Of a DNA stretch of 64,000 bases, positions 38,276 to 49,125 are shown one piece after another (position 1 is the stretch's first letter; every line of letters begins with the position of its first letter). The stretch is taken from positions 2,100,996 through 2,164,995 of the forward strand of contig JAJEKV010000036.1 in the NCBI GenBank assembly GCA_021234155.1. Direction: 5' to 3'. Source of the DNA: Isoetes taiwanensis (Eukaryota; Streptophyta; Lycopodiopsida; Isoetales; Isoetaceae). The position numbers and the translations under genes are program-made. The notes beneath the pieces are model-generated. The model saw only the letters and a program-made list of their open reading frames with translations. It made no database searches and was not told the DNA's origin.

Positions 38276-38389
38276 GTCAGACTTGTCAGTATTCACATTT
38301 TAGCTCCTTGGAAGTTAATGTGTCAAAGATGTAAATGCCCTGCTGGCGAAATCAGCTTGTAATGTGTAAAGTTGGGATTTAATGGATAA
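38276..38389. other. Short spacer downstream of the phosphatase frame
   Basis: No feature seen; possibly 3' untranslated region or intron. Confidence 0.3.
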
Positions 38390-38536
38390 AAAAGAAGCAA
38401 TATTGTCAAGGAGATCCTCACTCAAATGCTTACGAAAAGGAAAGCTGTTATTATCTTTGATGATGTTCATTTGATTAAGCTGGTCTTGTGCTATCCCTGT
38501 CATTTACATCTGCAATGGATGGATTGCAGAAGCTGA
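38390..38536 (+). pseudogene. Short frame with hydrophobic-Asp-Asp motif
   Basis: A 48-codon stop-free frame with no start codon. It contains IVKEILTQMLTKRKAVIIFD followed by DV: a hydrophobic strand ending in two acidic residues. This resembles the kinase-2/Walker B strand of NB-ARC resistance proteins, or less likely the V-I-V-D-D strand of the neighbouring phosphatase family. Too short to decide, and no P-loop is visible upstream. Could be chance. Confidence 0.2.
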
Positions 38537-38591
38537 AAGTCTCAGCTTAACATTAGAAGAGCTGTGGGACACGAGTTGTAGGTTATTTTAA

Positions 38592-38903
38592 AATTACCCC
38601 ATTTTAGCCACAGCTGGAGATGATCTGTTTGCAAAATATGAAGATCCTGAAGAAACTTTCTTTCATCGTCATCATGGAAAAGAAGGCATGCATTTTTTTA
38701 TTGAACTCGACCTCCTTAGCTGGAGATCTACCCACTCATACAGGGCAATAAACCAGTTAAATGGTTCTGAGCGTTTAAGAGATTGGTTGCGGATGTTCAA
38801 TATGATAATAGACAAGCTATCAATCAGTAATTCCTTTCAATCACTTGATCAATATGAAAGATCCCGTTCATTTGACATATTAATATATCTGTATGGAGTT
38901 TAA
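38592..38903 (+). CDS. Exon-like frame, unknown protein
   Basis: A 103-codon stop-free frame beginning right after an in-frame TAA, with the first ATG at codon 33 (38688). The part before that ATG also reads like protein (ATAGDDLFAKYEDPEETFFH), which argues for an internal exon rather than a start at the ATG. The rest is mixed polar and hydrophobic (for example RLRDWLRMFNMIIDKLS) and probably helical. No family recognised. It lies 320 bp downstream of the phosphatase frame on the same strand and could belong to the same or a neighbouring gene. Confidence 0.3.
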   Translation, partial: NYPILATAGDDLFAKYEDPEETFFHRHHGKEGMHFFIELDLLSWRSTHSYRAINQLNGSERLRDWLRMFNMIIDKLSISNSFQSLDQYERSRSFDILIYLYGV

Positions 38904-38974
38904 AAACACGTAAACTAGGAAGCCAGGCTTGACCTTGTGATGCAAGATGCCACTCCATTTTCTCTTCCATACAG

Positions 38975-39083
38975 GTGAGATGCTTTACCTGATATTGCAT
39001 TTGGGTTTCTTATGTTTGCAAGAAAATTATCTAGGTGGACTGCAAGGACACAGAATGCATGGATCTGTTATTTCTGTCTGCAG
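38975..39083 (+). other. Candidate 109-bp intron
   Basis: A strong donor (CAG|GTGAGA at 38974/38975) follows a short frame ending FSLPYR. A good acceptor with a pyrimidine-rich tract (TTTCTGTCTGCAG, ending 39083) lies 109 bp downstream, a normal size for a plant intron. The frame on the far side closes after about 14 codons in the phase that joins, so the gene model is incomplete. Confidence 0.35.
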
Positions 39084-39144
39084 ATGCTATTTTCTTAGGA
39101 GATATTACAGTGACAACAAACATTAGCTTATGTGATGAAGTATG

Positions 39145-39212
39145 TCAAAAATGTTGTGTGATACTTGTTGCCACATTGACCACGCTTCAAAAATGTTGTG
39201 ATACTTGTTTCT
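39145..39212. repeat. Two-copy direct repeat
   Basis: TCAAAAATGTTGTG followed by ATACTTGTT occurs at 39145 and 39187, the first copy with two extra bases. Confidence 0.75.
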
Positions 39213-40452
39213 GAATGATCTTTTTTGATGTTTTTACATCTTCTGTAGGGTTTAGGGTCGCGGATTTCTACTAGAGTCTCAGATATCAGATATCTTCCAT
39301 TCTCGATGCATGGAGGTATGTACTTTAATAACATTTCCAGCATTTTTTTTTTATTTCATATGATCGGCTTTGAAAAAGAGGTCTTAATCGAGCTTTGAAT
39401 TTGGTTCTGCAAAACACTCTTTTCTTTTTTCTTTGACTCCGTTCACCTGGTTCACGGTTGTGATGGTTGTAGCATGCTCTTGTTGCTTGTCTGGTTCTCC
39501 AAAGAAGTGTCAATTTTATTTGAGCAACACATAAAAACCCAGTTAGGCTACCCCCGCTTTTTGTTCCCCGCATATGCCAAAGAAGTTGTTACCGTGATAT
39601 GTACACACAATATAATCTTGCCCGCTTGTATACGCGCTTATATCCGCATATCGCCTCATGACATGCCTATGGATGAGATGGGTCGCCCGCTTTGCACGTT
39701 TCATATTTGAATTTTATGATCATTGTTTTCGGCGTCGAACTTTGTAGCCAGAACTCCAAAGGCCACCTTATACTGCTTGAAAAGTCAAGTGTTATCAAAG
39801 TTAGGGTTTGTATGCCGACGAGGCGCCAAAGCTCGCGAAAATTGCTCACCGGAGCCGCTGCTAATGATGGGGCAAGAGATCTTGATGATTGACCACAAGA
39901 ATCGCTGTAAGACCGTGAAGGTGTTGGCAGTGCATGATAAATCTTGTTCAATGTACAAAAAGTAACCGCAGCAGCCAAGGCCAGCCCCTGCGTATATTCT
40001 TTGTTGGCAGGCGCTTTTGGATGAGAAGGATATAGCCTTCCAAAATTATATTCGATGGAGGTGATGTCAGAGGAGTCCGGGAAGAATTTTAATGAGGTGA
40101 CATTGTCTTTTCCGTGATGGGTAGTTATCCATTAGGTGTTCTTTTGCTGCATCCATTCGTATTCAAGTACTGTCTTTGAATTTATCCTAACTCAAAAGTT
40201 CATACATAAATTTATGGAAGATACCAGGATCTAATTTTCTACAAAGACCCTACAAATTGACTCTACCCAACAATGCAAGGTTGCGTGATCGCTTTTGTTG
40301 CAGCGAATAATGTCAGGTCATATTTTCAAAGATGTCAGGCGCGGCAGTATGACTCATTTTAAAACAAAAACAAAAAAAAGGTTGACTTGTATATGGCATT
40401 TTTGGTGGATGCAGGTTGTTGTGATTTTAATTTTGGAATCCAAAGAAAATGA
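39213..40452. other. No firm gene
   Basis: Contains a 66-codon plus-strand frame (39692-39892) with a basic C-terminal part (MPTRRQSSRKLLTG) and a complementary 103-codon minus-strand frame (39667-39978). Neither has a recognisable domain. Confidence 0.3.
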
Positions 40453-40644
40453 AGTGAGGAATTTATCAAGAGTTTTGAGACAGTATACTATTTGAAACAA
40501 CTCCTGGCTTCTGGGGCAAGACCTGAGGTGGTCCAAACGCTTTCCAGGGCAAGACCTGAGGTGGTTCAAACGCTTTCCAGAGAACTGGAAGGTATAAAGC
40601 ACTATTTGGACATCATGTTCAGGATGTTATTTTCTGATTCTTAG
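40453..40644 (+). CDS. Exon-like frame with internal 11-residue tandem duplication
   Basis: A 63-codon frame following an in-frame TGA and ending in TAG. It reads as an amphipathic, probably helical segment: FETVYYLKQLLASG, then ARPEVVQTLSR twice in tandem, then ELEGIKHYLDIMFR. The duplication is exactly 33 bp (40514-40546 and 40547-40579, 32 of 33 bases identical), so the frame is preserved. It has no start codon, so it would be a final exon or a frameshifted gene remnant. The frame just upstream (ending NLSRVLRQYTI) is offset by one base and could be joined to it by a frameshift near 40450. No family recognised. Confidence 0.35.
   Translation, partial: SEEFIKSFETVYYLKQLLASGARPEVVQTLSRARPEVVQTLSRELEGIKHYLDIMFRMLFSDS
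40514..40579 (+). repeat. 33-bp tandem duplication
   Basis: Two adjacent 33-bp units beginning GGGCAAGACCTGAGGTGGT, differing at a single position (C to T). The near identity implies a recent event. Confidence 0.95.
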
Positions 40645-41103
40645 TTAATGGTTCTGTGTATATTTAATTACACTGATCTCTTCATTTGTGTTCATACTAA
40701 TTCATAATCTACACCTGCAACAGACTAAGAACTAAGAACTGGGTTGTGACAAGAATGGAAACTTCTAATAATCTAAAAAGGATCAAGATTCTAGAACAAT
40801 TAAGTAGGCCAATAAACAAATTAGCCACCAACGATAGTCTAAGTTTAGCTCTATGTTTCTTGTTTTCTTCTATTGGATAATAGAGTGATTTTTTGGGTAT
40901 GAGCTCAAGTTGCATGTCATAAATCGTGTCTCTTGTCACGAATGACAATGTTTTTAATTGATTAGAAGTAAGATAAGGTTATCAAATTCAGTTAGATTAT
41001 TGTGATAATTGATTGTAGATCATTGTCATGAACTCCCATTCCGTGACTGACGCTCGTATGGATTTTGTACGCAAAGAAAGTCCAGTGAGTATTGTCGATA
41101 AAT

Positions 41104-41290
41104 AGCCAAGGAACTGGCCGATCAATAGAGCCAAGGGATCCTAGCCAAGGGAACTGTCGATCAATAGAGCCAAGGGATCCTAACATTTTACGCTATGTGA
41201 TAGTCAAGGGATCATAAACATTCTAGGCTACATGAAATTCTAGGCTACATGATAGTCAGGGATCATAAACATTCTAGGCTACATGATAGA
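41104..41290. repeat. Compound minisatellite
   Basis: Two copies of a 39-bp unit (AGCCAAGGGAACTG..., 41104-41181) are followed by two copies of a unit beginning TAGTCAAGGGATCATAAACA (41201-41286). Within these the word TTCTAGGCTACATGA occurs three times. AAGGGATC is shared by both sub-arrays, so they probably arose from one another. Confidence 0.9.
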
Positions 41291-43639
41291 TTTTTGGAAT
41301 TTCAATATTCTTATGTGAGGCTATGATGGTTCAGTTGAGGGCTTGAGTGCTAATTCTCTCTATAAGTCAAAGGTTCAACCCTTTTCTATACTGCTTTATG
41401 GTGGTGGTAAGAGTTCCCCATGGGAAGTTTACCTACATGTGTGGTATGCATGGAGAGGAGCGTTAGGTTTCTTGTATTTGTGTAGCATCTATGGCTTCTT
41501 TTTGGGCTGTCTCAAGAGCAAAACCTTGTACAGCTTATGAGTTCCAGAGTATGCTGTGGATATATCGCTATTTAATGCATATGGATGAATGTCTTGAAAG
41601 GAATAAGAGGAGAATATTTTAAATGGAGGAAGAGAGATAGTAGACAAAAAAAAAGATGCTAAGTTCTTGTTTGTTTCCTAATCTGGCCTGATCGATTGGA
41701 GAGGAGGAGTTCCGGGCTCAGAACCTTGCTTCCATCCATCTTTATCCCAATCCCCCTTGTTTGACTTGAGAATGAACTCACAAAAATCATTGAAGCAGGT
41801 AGAAAGTTGAAAATATTTCATGGCGGATCGAAATCATGGCAAAAGGATCACGCACATTTTTCATATAGCCTGCCCTTCATTTTTGATCCCAATCTCTCTT
41901 CAAATTACTAGCTTCCCCTTTTGTTTTAGAGTTTACTGTGGCATTTTATTGATTTTAGTTTGTCAAACTGCTCGCTTTCCCCGCTGGTGGTGGTGGTAAA
42001 TGGTGGTTCTTGTTTCTGCCGGATATGAAGCACATAATGTACGGATGCAACTACTTCGAAATCAAAGCTACATGTTGCATTCTGTTGTTTTGATATGTAT
42101 TTGAATAAAGTTTTTTTATTTTTCTTCACTTCGGTTTAAAGGGCAACCCTTTGTTGCAGCAGCAACTTATTTTAATGCGTCCTCAACTCCATTTTGCTTA
42201 GAATCGTTTCCTAATCATGGATTGACCCACGATTGTGTAGGGGCCCTACTATACACATGCCAATGGCCCCTCACAAAGGAATCTAACTGGCTCAACCCAT
42301 TGATATTAATTTGTATGAATTCACTTGTAAAGGAAGAATTTTTTCAAGATACTTTCTTTCTAAATCATTTTCTTCTTTCAAAAATACTCCTTTTCTAAAT
42401 CATTTTGTAAGATCCTCTTGATGGCAACAAAGAAGGAATCAAAATGTTGGTGTCTTGATCATACTTCTTCTTATATGACACCGTCATTCGACTATTGTGC
42501 CAACACTTCAATGAATTTTTGGCCCTCTTTAAATTTAGAAAGATACATATTATAGACAAACATGTGCAAATAAACCAGCACATTGTAAAATGCGTATGTT
42601 GATATGTTATCAAAACTTATATGCTACAATCTGCAACACCTGCAAATTGTATGTATTTGTGAGTAGTACTGGAAACTTGGAAATAATCACTAGGAATATT
42701 TACTAGGAAATGAATATTCTATGTTACATATTAATATAAACTAGTAAACGTGTGCCCGGCGTTGCCGCCTTAATGTCCAGACTTCATTTTTACTTGCCTT
42801 TAACATCAATATAAACATGTGCAACTTCCGACAACATAAAAGTTGATGCTTGCAAGAGTGGACATAATTTGTTTTTCTAATTATTTTTATTGTTGAAGTG
42901 GTCTACTAATAATATCATCATTGTATTAGCTTTGCGTTTAAAGGATGTGTTTCTGTAGAGAAAGCAATGCTTCGGTGCATGCATTGCTATTGCAGTTATA
43001 GAACCATCATGCAGAATGAATAATAAGTTAGTGCCTCCCATTCTAATCCATTATATTCTTGACCTCTAGATCACCAAAGGAATGAATATATCAAAGCGAA
43101 CTTGAACATCTTGGGTAATAAATAACTCTCTATTGGCACCAGGGATCATTAACTTTTTTAGTACACATCGACAACCGGCAAAGAACTAAATCCTTACCAA
43201 CCCAAAGAATAATTCATTAAAGAAACCCATCACCTTCTTCGCTAACATGCCTTTTTAGTTTCGAAATGAGCATAGAGCTAGATCAACCTATACCAGAGTT
43301 TCCACTTCCACTAATGGCATCCATATGCAACATCTTACAGATCCTACAATGAGATAGAATTTATCCCATCATCAACCTCGATGTGCCTCCAAACTCTCCT
43401 TGGAAAATTAATTGTGGTTTGTTGCATTGATTTCTCTTAGATATCTTATATAATACATAACAATTAATGTGCATTTTCTAACGGTTAAGTAATTAGTAGA
43501 ATTACTAACTTGTCCTGTTGGTTATTCAGATAGTAAAATATACCAAAATGATTTTTCAAAAGCCGCTTCGTATATACAATAAATGACTCTCGTGATGCCT
43601 TCAAGGCACCTGGGGCAAGCATTTAACTATCAGATAACC
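41291..43639. other. AT-rich intergenic DNA
   Basis: No supported gene. At 42733-42760 the sequence ACTAGTAAACGTGTGCCCGG followed by CGTTGCCG resembles a dispersed motif (CTAGTA...GTGCCCG-GCGTTGC) that I recall near the ends of plant repeats. That is a recollection, not a verified match. Confidence 0.4.
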
Positions 43640-44230
43640 ACTCCAAAACCACTATGATAGTGGTTTTCCATGCAAATAATTTTCCTTAATGTCCACCTAT
43701 TATAGTGGTTTTAGAAATGCAGTTTTGCATGCTAGTTTATACTCTTATGTGGTTTTCAATTGACTCCATTATTGGGTTTTATCCAAGTCTTTGCTAATGT
43801 TTTAAAAAATATGGTTAATTATGCACGGTAACATTGAAGAAAGTAATGCTTAATAGTTTTTTATACATGTAGATGGTTTTGGGAGAGTGGTTTAAATCGC
43901 AATACTTCCAATGTTCATATATATGGGTTTAAAAGCCTTTATTTGTGATTTTCATTTGATTCTTTTAAGCAAGTTACCTGCCTATAAAATGTTAGTGGTG
44001 GTTTTTACTAGAAATAATACACAATGTCTTTTTTATTTGAGGTTTTTCATCGTAATTTTTAAGCTAATATGAGTTGCCAAATTGTTAGTGGCTTTAACAT
44101 ATTTGGTGGTTTAGTGGTTTTTGTTAAGGAAGACATGGCTAGTACATGGTTTTATATATCTAATTTCCTCTAGGGAATATGATTTCTAAAACTTTAATGG
44201 TTTTACATGGTTTTGTTGGCTCCATCTTGT
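43640..44230 (+). repeat. Degenerate array of GTGGTTT words with a near-perfect palindrome
   Basis: GTGGTTT occurs about seven times and ATGGTTTT about four times in this 590 bp, all on the plus strand. At 43645-43667 a 23-bp palindrome has 11-bp arms around one base (AAAACCACTAT-G-ATAGTGGTTTT). Irregularly spaced short words of this kind are typical of subterminal repeats of DNA transposons, though no element end is proven here. Confidence 0.5.
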
Positions 44231-45063
44231 AATGTAGTAGCTAGTATAGTCTATATTCCAGTTTTTTTTATGGTATATTATGCTGGTATTATCCAATCTT
44301 AATGAGCATATTTCGGAGGTATAAGTACACCATTCATTCCTACATACTAATATCATGATGTTGAGGGAAGAGAGTTATGAATTAACATGTTGTTCACATC
44401 GCCATTTGTTGTAGCACCATTGCTAACAAATCCACCACCTCATGAGCAAAGGTGTGTGAATATCAACCACCGTCTAATAGTAAAAATGCATTTAGGTCCT
44501 GCTTGTGTCCGGACTATGAACCATTGATTCAAAGATAACAATACATAGGTGTTCAATAATGTTTGATGTTCAATCAGAATTAAAAGGTTTGAGATATCAT
44601 ATACATTTTTGCCCTGAGGGAAGGAAGCTACATAAATAGTTTTCCTTAATGCAGGAAAATAATTCTAAAACCAAATTTGCCTTTTTCAACAAGCACTATG
44701 TTGAAGTAGTTATGAAATACTTGTAATTTCACCTAATTTAGTTATACATATAACACATTTATGGCCTCGAAGTCTAGGCATATTAAATAAAGATATTCCC
44801 TCTCACACGACCAAATGTAAATTTTTAAGAAACTCATGTGGAGGACCGAAAGTAAATTACCTTAACATTTAGCTTATATATTTTCCCATTGAGTGTGATG
44901 TTAGATTGATTTGTTTTACCCCGCAACATAGTGTACGCTGAGGGGCAAAATTAAGTCTCAAACCACATAGTTAGTGAAGACATCAAACCGATTTTGTGAA
45001 GTTGTGGATTTGCATCTATTATCTTTGGGTATTATTATTTTAATTGTTAAAAGTTTCGCTTCT
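44231..45063. other. AT-rich intergenic DNA
   Basis: No gene seen. The frame running into the microsatellite (SIYLSIYLS...) is only the translated tetranucleotide repeat. Confidence 0.6.
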
Positions 45064-45099
<36 letters not shown>

Positions 45100-45101
45100 C
45101 C

Positions 45102-45141
<40 letters not shown>

Positions 45142-45164
45142 GTTCATCTATCTATATCTATCTA

Positions 45165-45198
<34 letters not shown>

Positions 45199-45199
45199 G
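45064..45199 (+). repeat. (TATC)n microsatellite
   Basis: About 33 units of the complement of GATA, with interruptions at about 45100, 45142 and 45154-45166. Confidence 0.97.
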
Positions 45200-46620
45200 A
45201 TCATTTGTGATATATTTGGCAAGCGCAAAACAAATGAAAGTAATCAAGTTAAATAATATTTTAATTCAATGATGTAGTGTTCATTCTTAAAAAAAGCATG
45301 TGGTTTATGCACAAATAAGCATTTATCCGGATGACACACAAATATGATTGAAATAGTCTGGCAGACAAAACATACCGACTGACCGGTATGTGAAAATAGG
45401 CGAATAGAAAACTCACCATGGTATGAAAATAGGCTAATGACTCCGTAACCGCAATCGCTAAAACATTCCGCGGGTATATGAAAAACAAGTGAATAAAAGA
45501 GGTCCTAAATCGTGCAAATCAAAAACATTCTTTTCCCTTGTCTAGTGCATAGGCTTTCATCTTTTGCTATTGCCTTGCCATCGTTGTTAACAATATTAAG
45601 GAGGCTTAACCCGCTTTGTAAAGAATGTTTCAATGGTTATTCAATGAACTTTGTGGTCATTCCGATTATAACGAACTTTTTCTTGAGGAGAAGAATGATG
45701 TCTTCTTTGGTGAGAGTTGCCAATAATGGATTTGGTTTGTCTTTTGACGCATAAATCAAAATCCAAACTTATAAACTAATTGAACTATAGTCCAAATGTG
45801 TGTGATTTCCAGCTAAAGGTATATTTTAAACAAAGAGACCTTGCTTTAGGTGAATCTGCTACGGAAAATTAGGTATTTAATGGAATGTAATTCAACCATG
45901 GTGGACTGAACAATAGCACACAAAGAAGGTTGTTTCTGCCAAATGTACGCTTTACGGTTTGGGTATAAAGTTAGCATATATAGTTGTTGATGAGTAGAAT
46001 GTGATGGGCGTTAATAATGGGCTTATTAAAAGCCATATTCCTACATAGGGGTTAACAACCCAATTTGTTCATGAGGGGATTCTCAAGATGTTATGTTCCG
46101 CAAGTTGATATACAAAATGCCATTGATATGGTGCCGAGAAGGTGAGGTGGCAAAGATGACCGTGAGGTGGCAAAATGCGAAAGGGGTAGAAAAGAAATGC
46201 ATAGATAATTTGGCAACTTTTAAAGAAAGCATATTTCCATGATGACATGGCATTTCGATGGCATATGTCGAGGTTTCACCATTTATGCACTTTAGATAGA
46301 AATGACACTCCACTCCAATTTTTTTGAAAAGGTTTTGTTTTAGTGGCATAAGTAGGTTTTTCTTATTGCCCCTAAATTCCCTTTGTTAATTTCTTTTATG
46401 AAACTTTAAAACTCGGGCCTGCTTTCTAAAGATGCTTAATCATGTCCATATATCATCTATATGTTACCATGTCGCCCCAATCCATTGCCATATACCACCC
46501 CATGAATGACCAAGGATGTACTTCATTCTTCGCTGGCCTTGCTTAGTTGGTACATGACATGTCACCTACTTGGAGGCCACATCATCATATTTCATGTCAA
46601 CTTTCTATTTTTCCAATGCA
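45200..46620. other. Intergenic DNA
   Basis: Holds an 80-codon hydrophobic, basic frame (45512-45754, plus, GTG start) without recognised features, and a small duplication of GTGAGGTGGCAAA at 46142 and 46162. Confidence 0.45.
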
Positions 46621-46859
46621 TTGTAGAAATTGCAAATATCGAGCTTCAAGATGGTGGCGCGATGACGAAAAGAGAACACAAGAGGAAATTGAGAAAGTAT
46701 AAGGAGTGGGAGACATACCGAGAAGAAGGCAGCATACTTAAGGTTACCAAAGAAGAAAGATACGATAACCTCGCTACACTCAATGGTACATGGGAAATCA
46801 TTGAAACAGCCCTCAAGATTCTCGAAAGATTCAAAAACAAAGGAGGGGTAGTAATGTAA
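46621..46859 (+). CDS. Exon-like Lys/Glu-rich frame
   Basis: The C-terminal part of a 117-codon open frame reads as a charged, probably helical segment (MTKREHKRKLRKYKEWETYR, then ALKILERFKNKGG) and ends in TAA. The preceding sequence (TTTCTATTTTTCCAATGCATTGTAG, ending 46625) looks like a 3' splice site, so the hydrophobic N-terminal part of the open frame is probably intronic. No family recognised; the composition is compatible with a coiled coil. Confidence 0.3.
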
Positions 46860-49000
46860 AAGCAAGGGACTAACAAGATGACATTGGAACCGAGGATGGG
46901 AGATATATCCGACAAATTATACATGTGGGCTTACCGGTACTCAATACTAATACAAGATGACCCTGGCTGCATCCATGCTTCAATATGTTGGAAGTAATGT
47001 TAGCCCTAAACAAAATGGCTAATCACAAAGCACCAGATTTATATGGTAGCCCTGACCGTGGAATTGCTGAAATGCCTGTAGACAAATAAGCAGATGCAAT
47101 GCGACATTTTTAACGCAGATCATACATACAGTGGCTCCTGCATGTGATGGACATACAACAGAGTCATACCCTACATAAGGCAGGGAATAAAAAGATCCGT
47201 GGAACTATAGGACGATAATGGTAAGCTCGATTTTCAAGAAATGGTTTGGAAAGGTAATCGTATAAATGCAAACTAAAGAAATGGGCGCGTAGGAAGGAAA
47301 TGTGAGAGCATTGAAGGGCAAGTCACTGGGTCTGCACTGCAGCACCAACCACAGATCATCTCGCGGACCCTTCTGATAATTAATAGAGCGTAACAAAGCG
47401 CGACATGCAAAAATAATCACGCTTATAGATTTCCTAGTGCCGCTTGACACGTAAACCTTGTAGAGGAGAAGCCGCTAAAAAGACTAATGGATATGCGTGC
47501 CCCGAAGCATGCCAGGATCGACGCAAGACTGCATCACAAGGTGTATGCAAAGATGGAACAGAAGGACAAATTTCGGAGCAATATAAAGACATGTTGTGTG
47601 TGAAGTTGTGGATGCCTCATATCCCCAACCCTCGCTTGGAATATACATAGATGCACTCCATGTGATACATAAATAGATCAACAAGGGGACGAGTAGTTCC
47701 ACCGATATACCTATACCAATAATGCTATATGCGACGATCTTGGTATGAGGCAACAAAAACAAAGGAATGCAGACGTGACGGCTCAAAACTCGAACAATTT
47801 TGTGAAGATATTGTATTAACAAGGGAACCTAGCAAAAACAAAGATAGTAATCTTGGACACGAAATGTGCATAAACCTTTCGTGATATAAAGAGAAGGAGA
47901 TAGAGGAAGCAACAGAATACAGAGATATCTAGGGTTATGCACATGGTACTGGGGTAGTGGGCCAAAGGTTAGACCGCGATTCCAATCTATAGGAAGTTAC
48001 TTTATCATGAAAAAAAACTTCTAATGTGGTCGAATAACCGATTGGGATCAAATGCTACCTATTTAGTGCAAATGCAGAGCCACCACCCGCACGGAGCTAA
48101 GCATGGGGCCGTGCTTAACAGAAGAAACTGAAAAGGTGAAGGAATCTTTAGACAATGGCAATGTACAGGAATTCAGTGGTAAGGACACTCATTGACAATC
48201 ATGGTCCTCAAACAGGCAAAGGCCAACAAAGTAGAGCATGGAGAACCATAAGATACCGGGCCGTGAGACAACGCCGAGACATCCAAGGAAATCGGCCCAA
48301 GATTGCAATCACCGACCAAGAAAGTCACACATCCTTGGGCTGCACCGATGGTTCAGAGAGGTGGCAACATGGACTGTGAAGATGGGACTAAAACCCGAGT
48401 AACCCGATAGAAGAAGAGTAGCGGAATGAGGATTGATGTACATAGCTTAGAGCATGGTCAGCAGACACACGTGACCCAAGACACGTAATCAAGGTTCGCG
48501 ATGTTTTAATCCAGACTACCGATGGGACACCGTGTGTACGGATAACATATTGGGAAGAAATGTAAGGGATATACCGGGTCGATCTGTGATGGGAAGCCAC
48601 GCACCTAAGAATCGAAGCGACAGATGGAGAGGGATACAAGTATGGTAGGCTATGCGTAATATGTGACAGGGGAATAGAGGATGAAACCATATGATTAACG
48701 ACGCCCGACCTATGGGGACATCGTGACAGATATATAGAAATATAAAGTAAATAACTACGTGATGATGACGATGACGGAATCGTTACTTCGGATCCGGGCA
48801 GACATCCAAAGAATGATGACTGCATACGCAGAGGTGCCGTGGAAAGAGGGCTTCTAATATGATCTGCATAATAATGGGTCATATAGCCCCATTAATAAAT
48901 TGCTCGCCTAAAAGTCGATTGATATAACGACAAGATCACCGCATCTACCAAGAAGCCGAGGTAAAGCGGCAAAAGCAGTATTAGAAAGTCACTCTTCCTA
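46860..49000. other. GC-richer island of unknown nature
   Basis: About 2.1 kb at nearly 50% GC by eye, within flanks near 35%. It has a 164-codon serine-rich minus-strand frame (48388-48882, ATG start) and a shorter plus-strand frame covering the same DNA (including DYRWDTVCTDNILGRNVRD). Neither is recognisable. It may be an old insertion such as a decayed retroelement; I saw no YxDD, integrase or protease motif. Confidence 0.4.
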
Positions 49001-49085
49001 AAAGGCTTACATTAAAATGCCGCATGCTAGAAAACTGTAGGTACTATGCTACATTAAGTCCAAAATTTGCACAAAGGACATAAAT

Positions 49086-49125
49086 GTATTCTATTCTATT
49101 CTATCTTCTATTCTAATTCTATAAA
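49086..49125 (+). repeat. Short (TTCTA)n-type repeat
   Basis: About seven imperfect pentanucleotide units. Confidence 0.85.

Noticed and set aside
44974-45210. 78-codon frame rich in SIYLSIYL
   Set aside because: It is the translation of the (TATC)n microsatellite.
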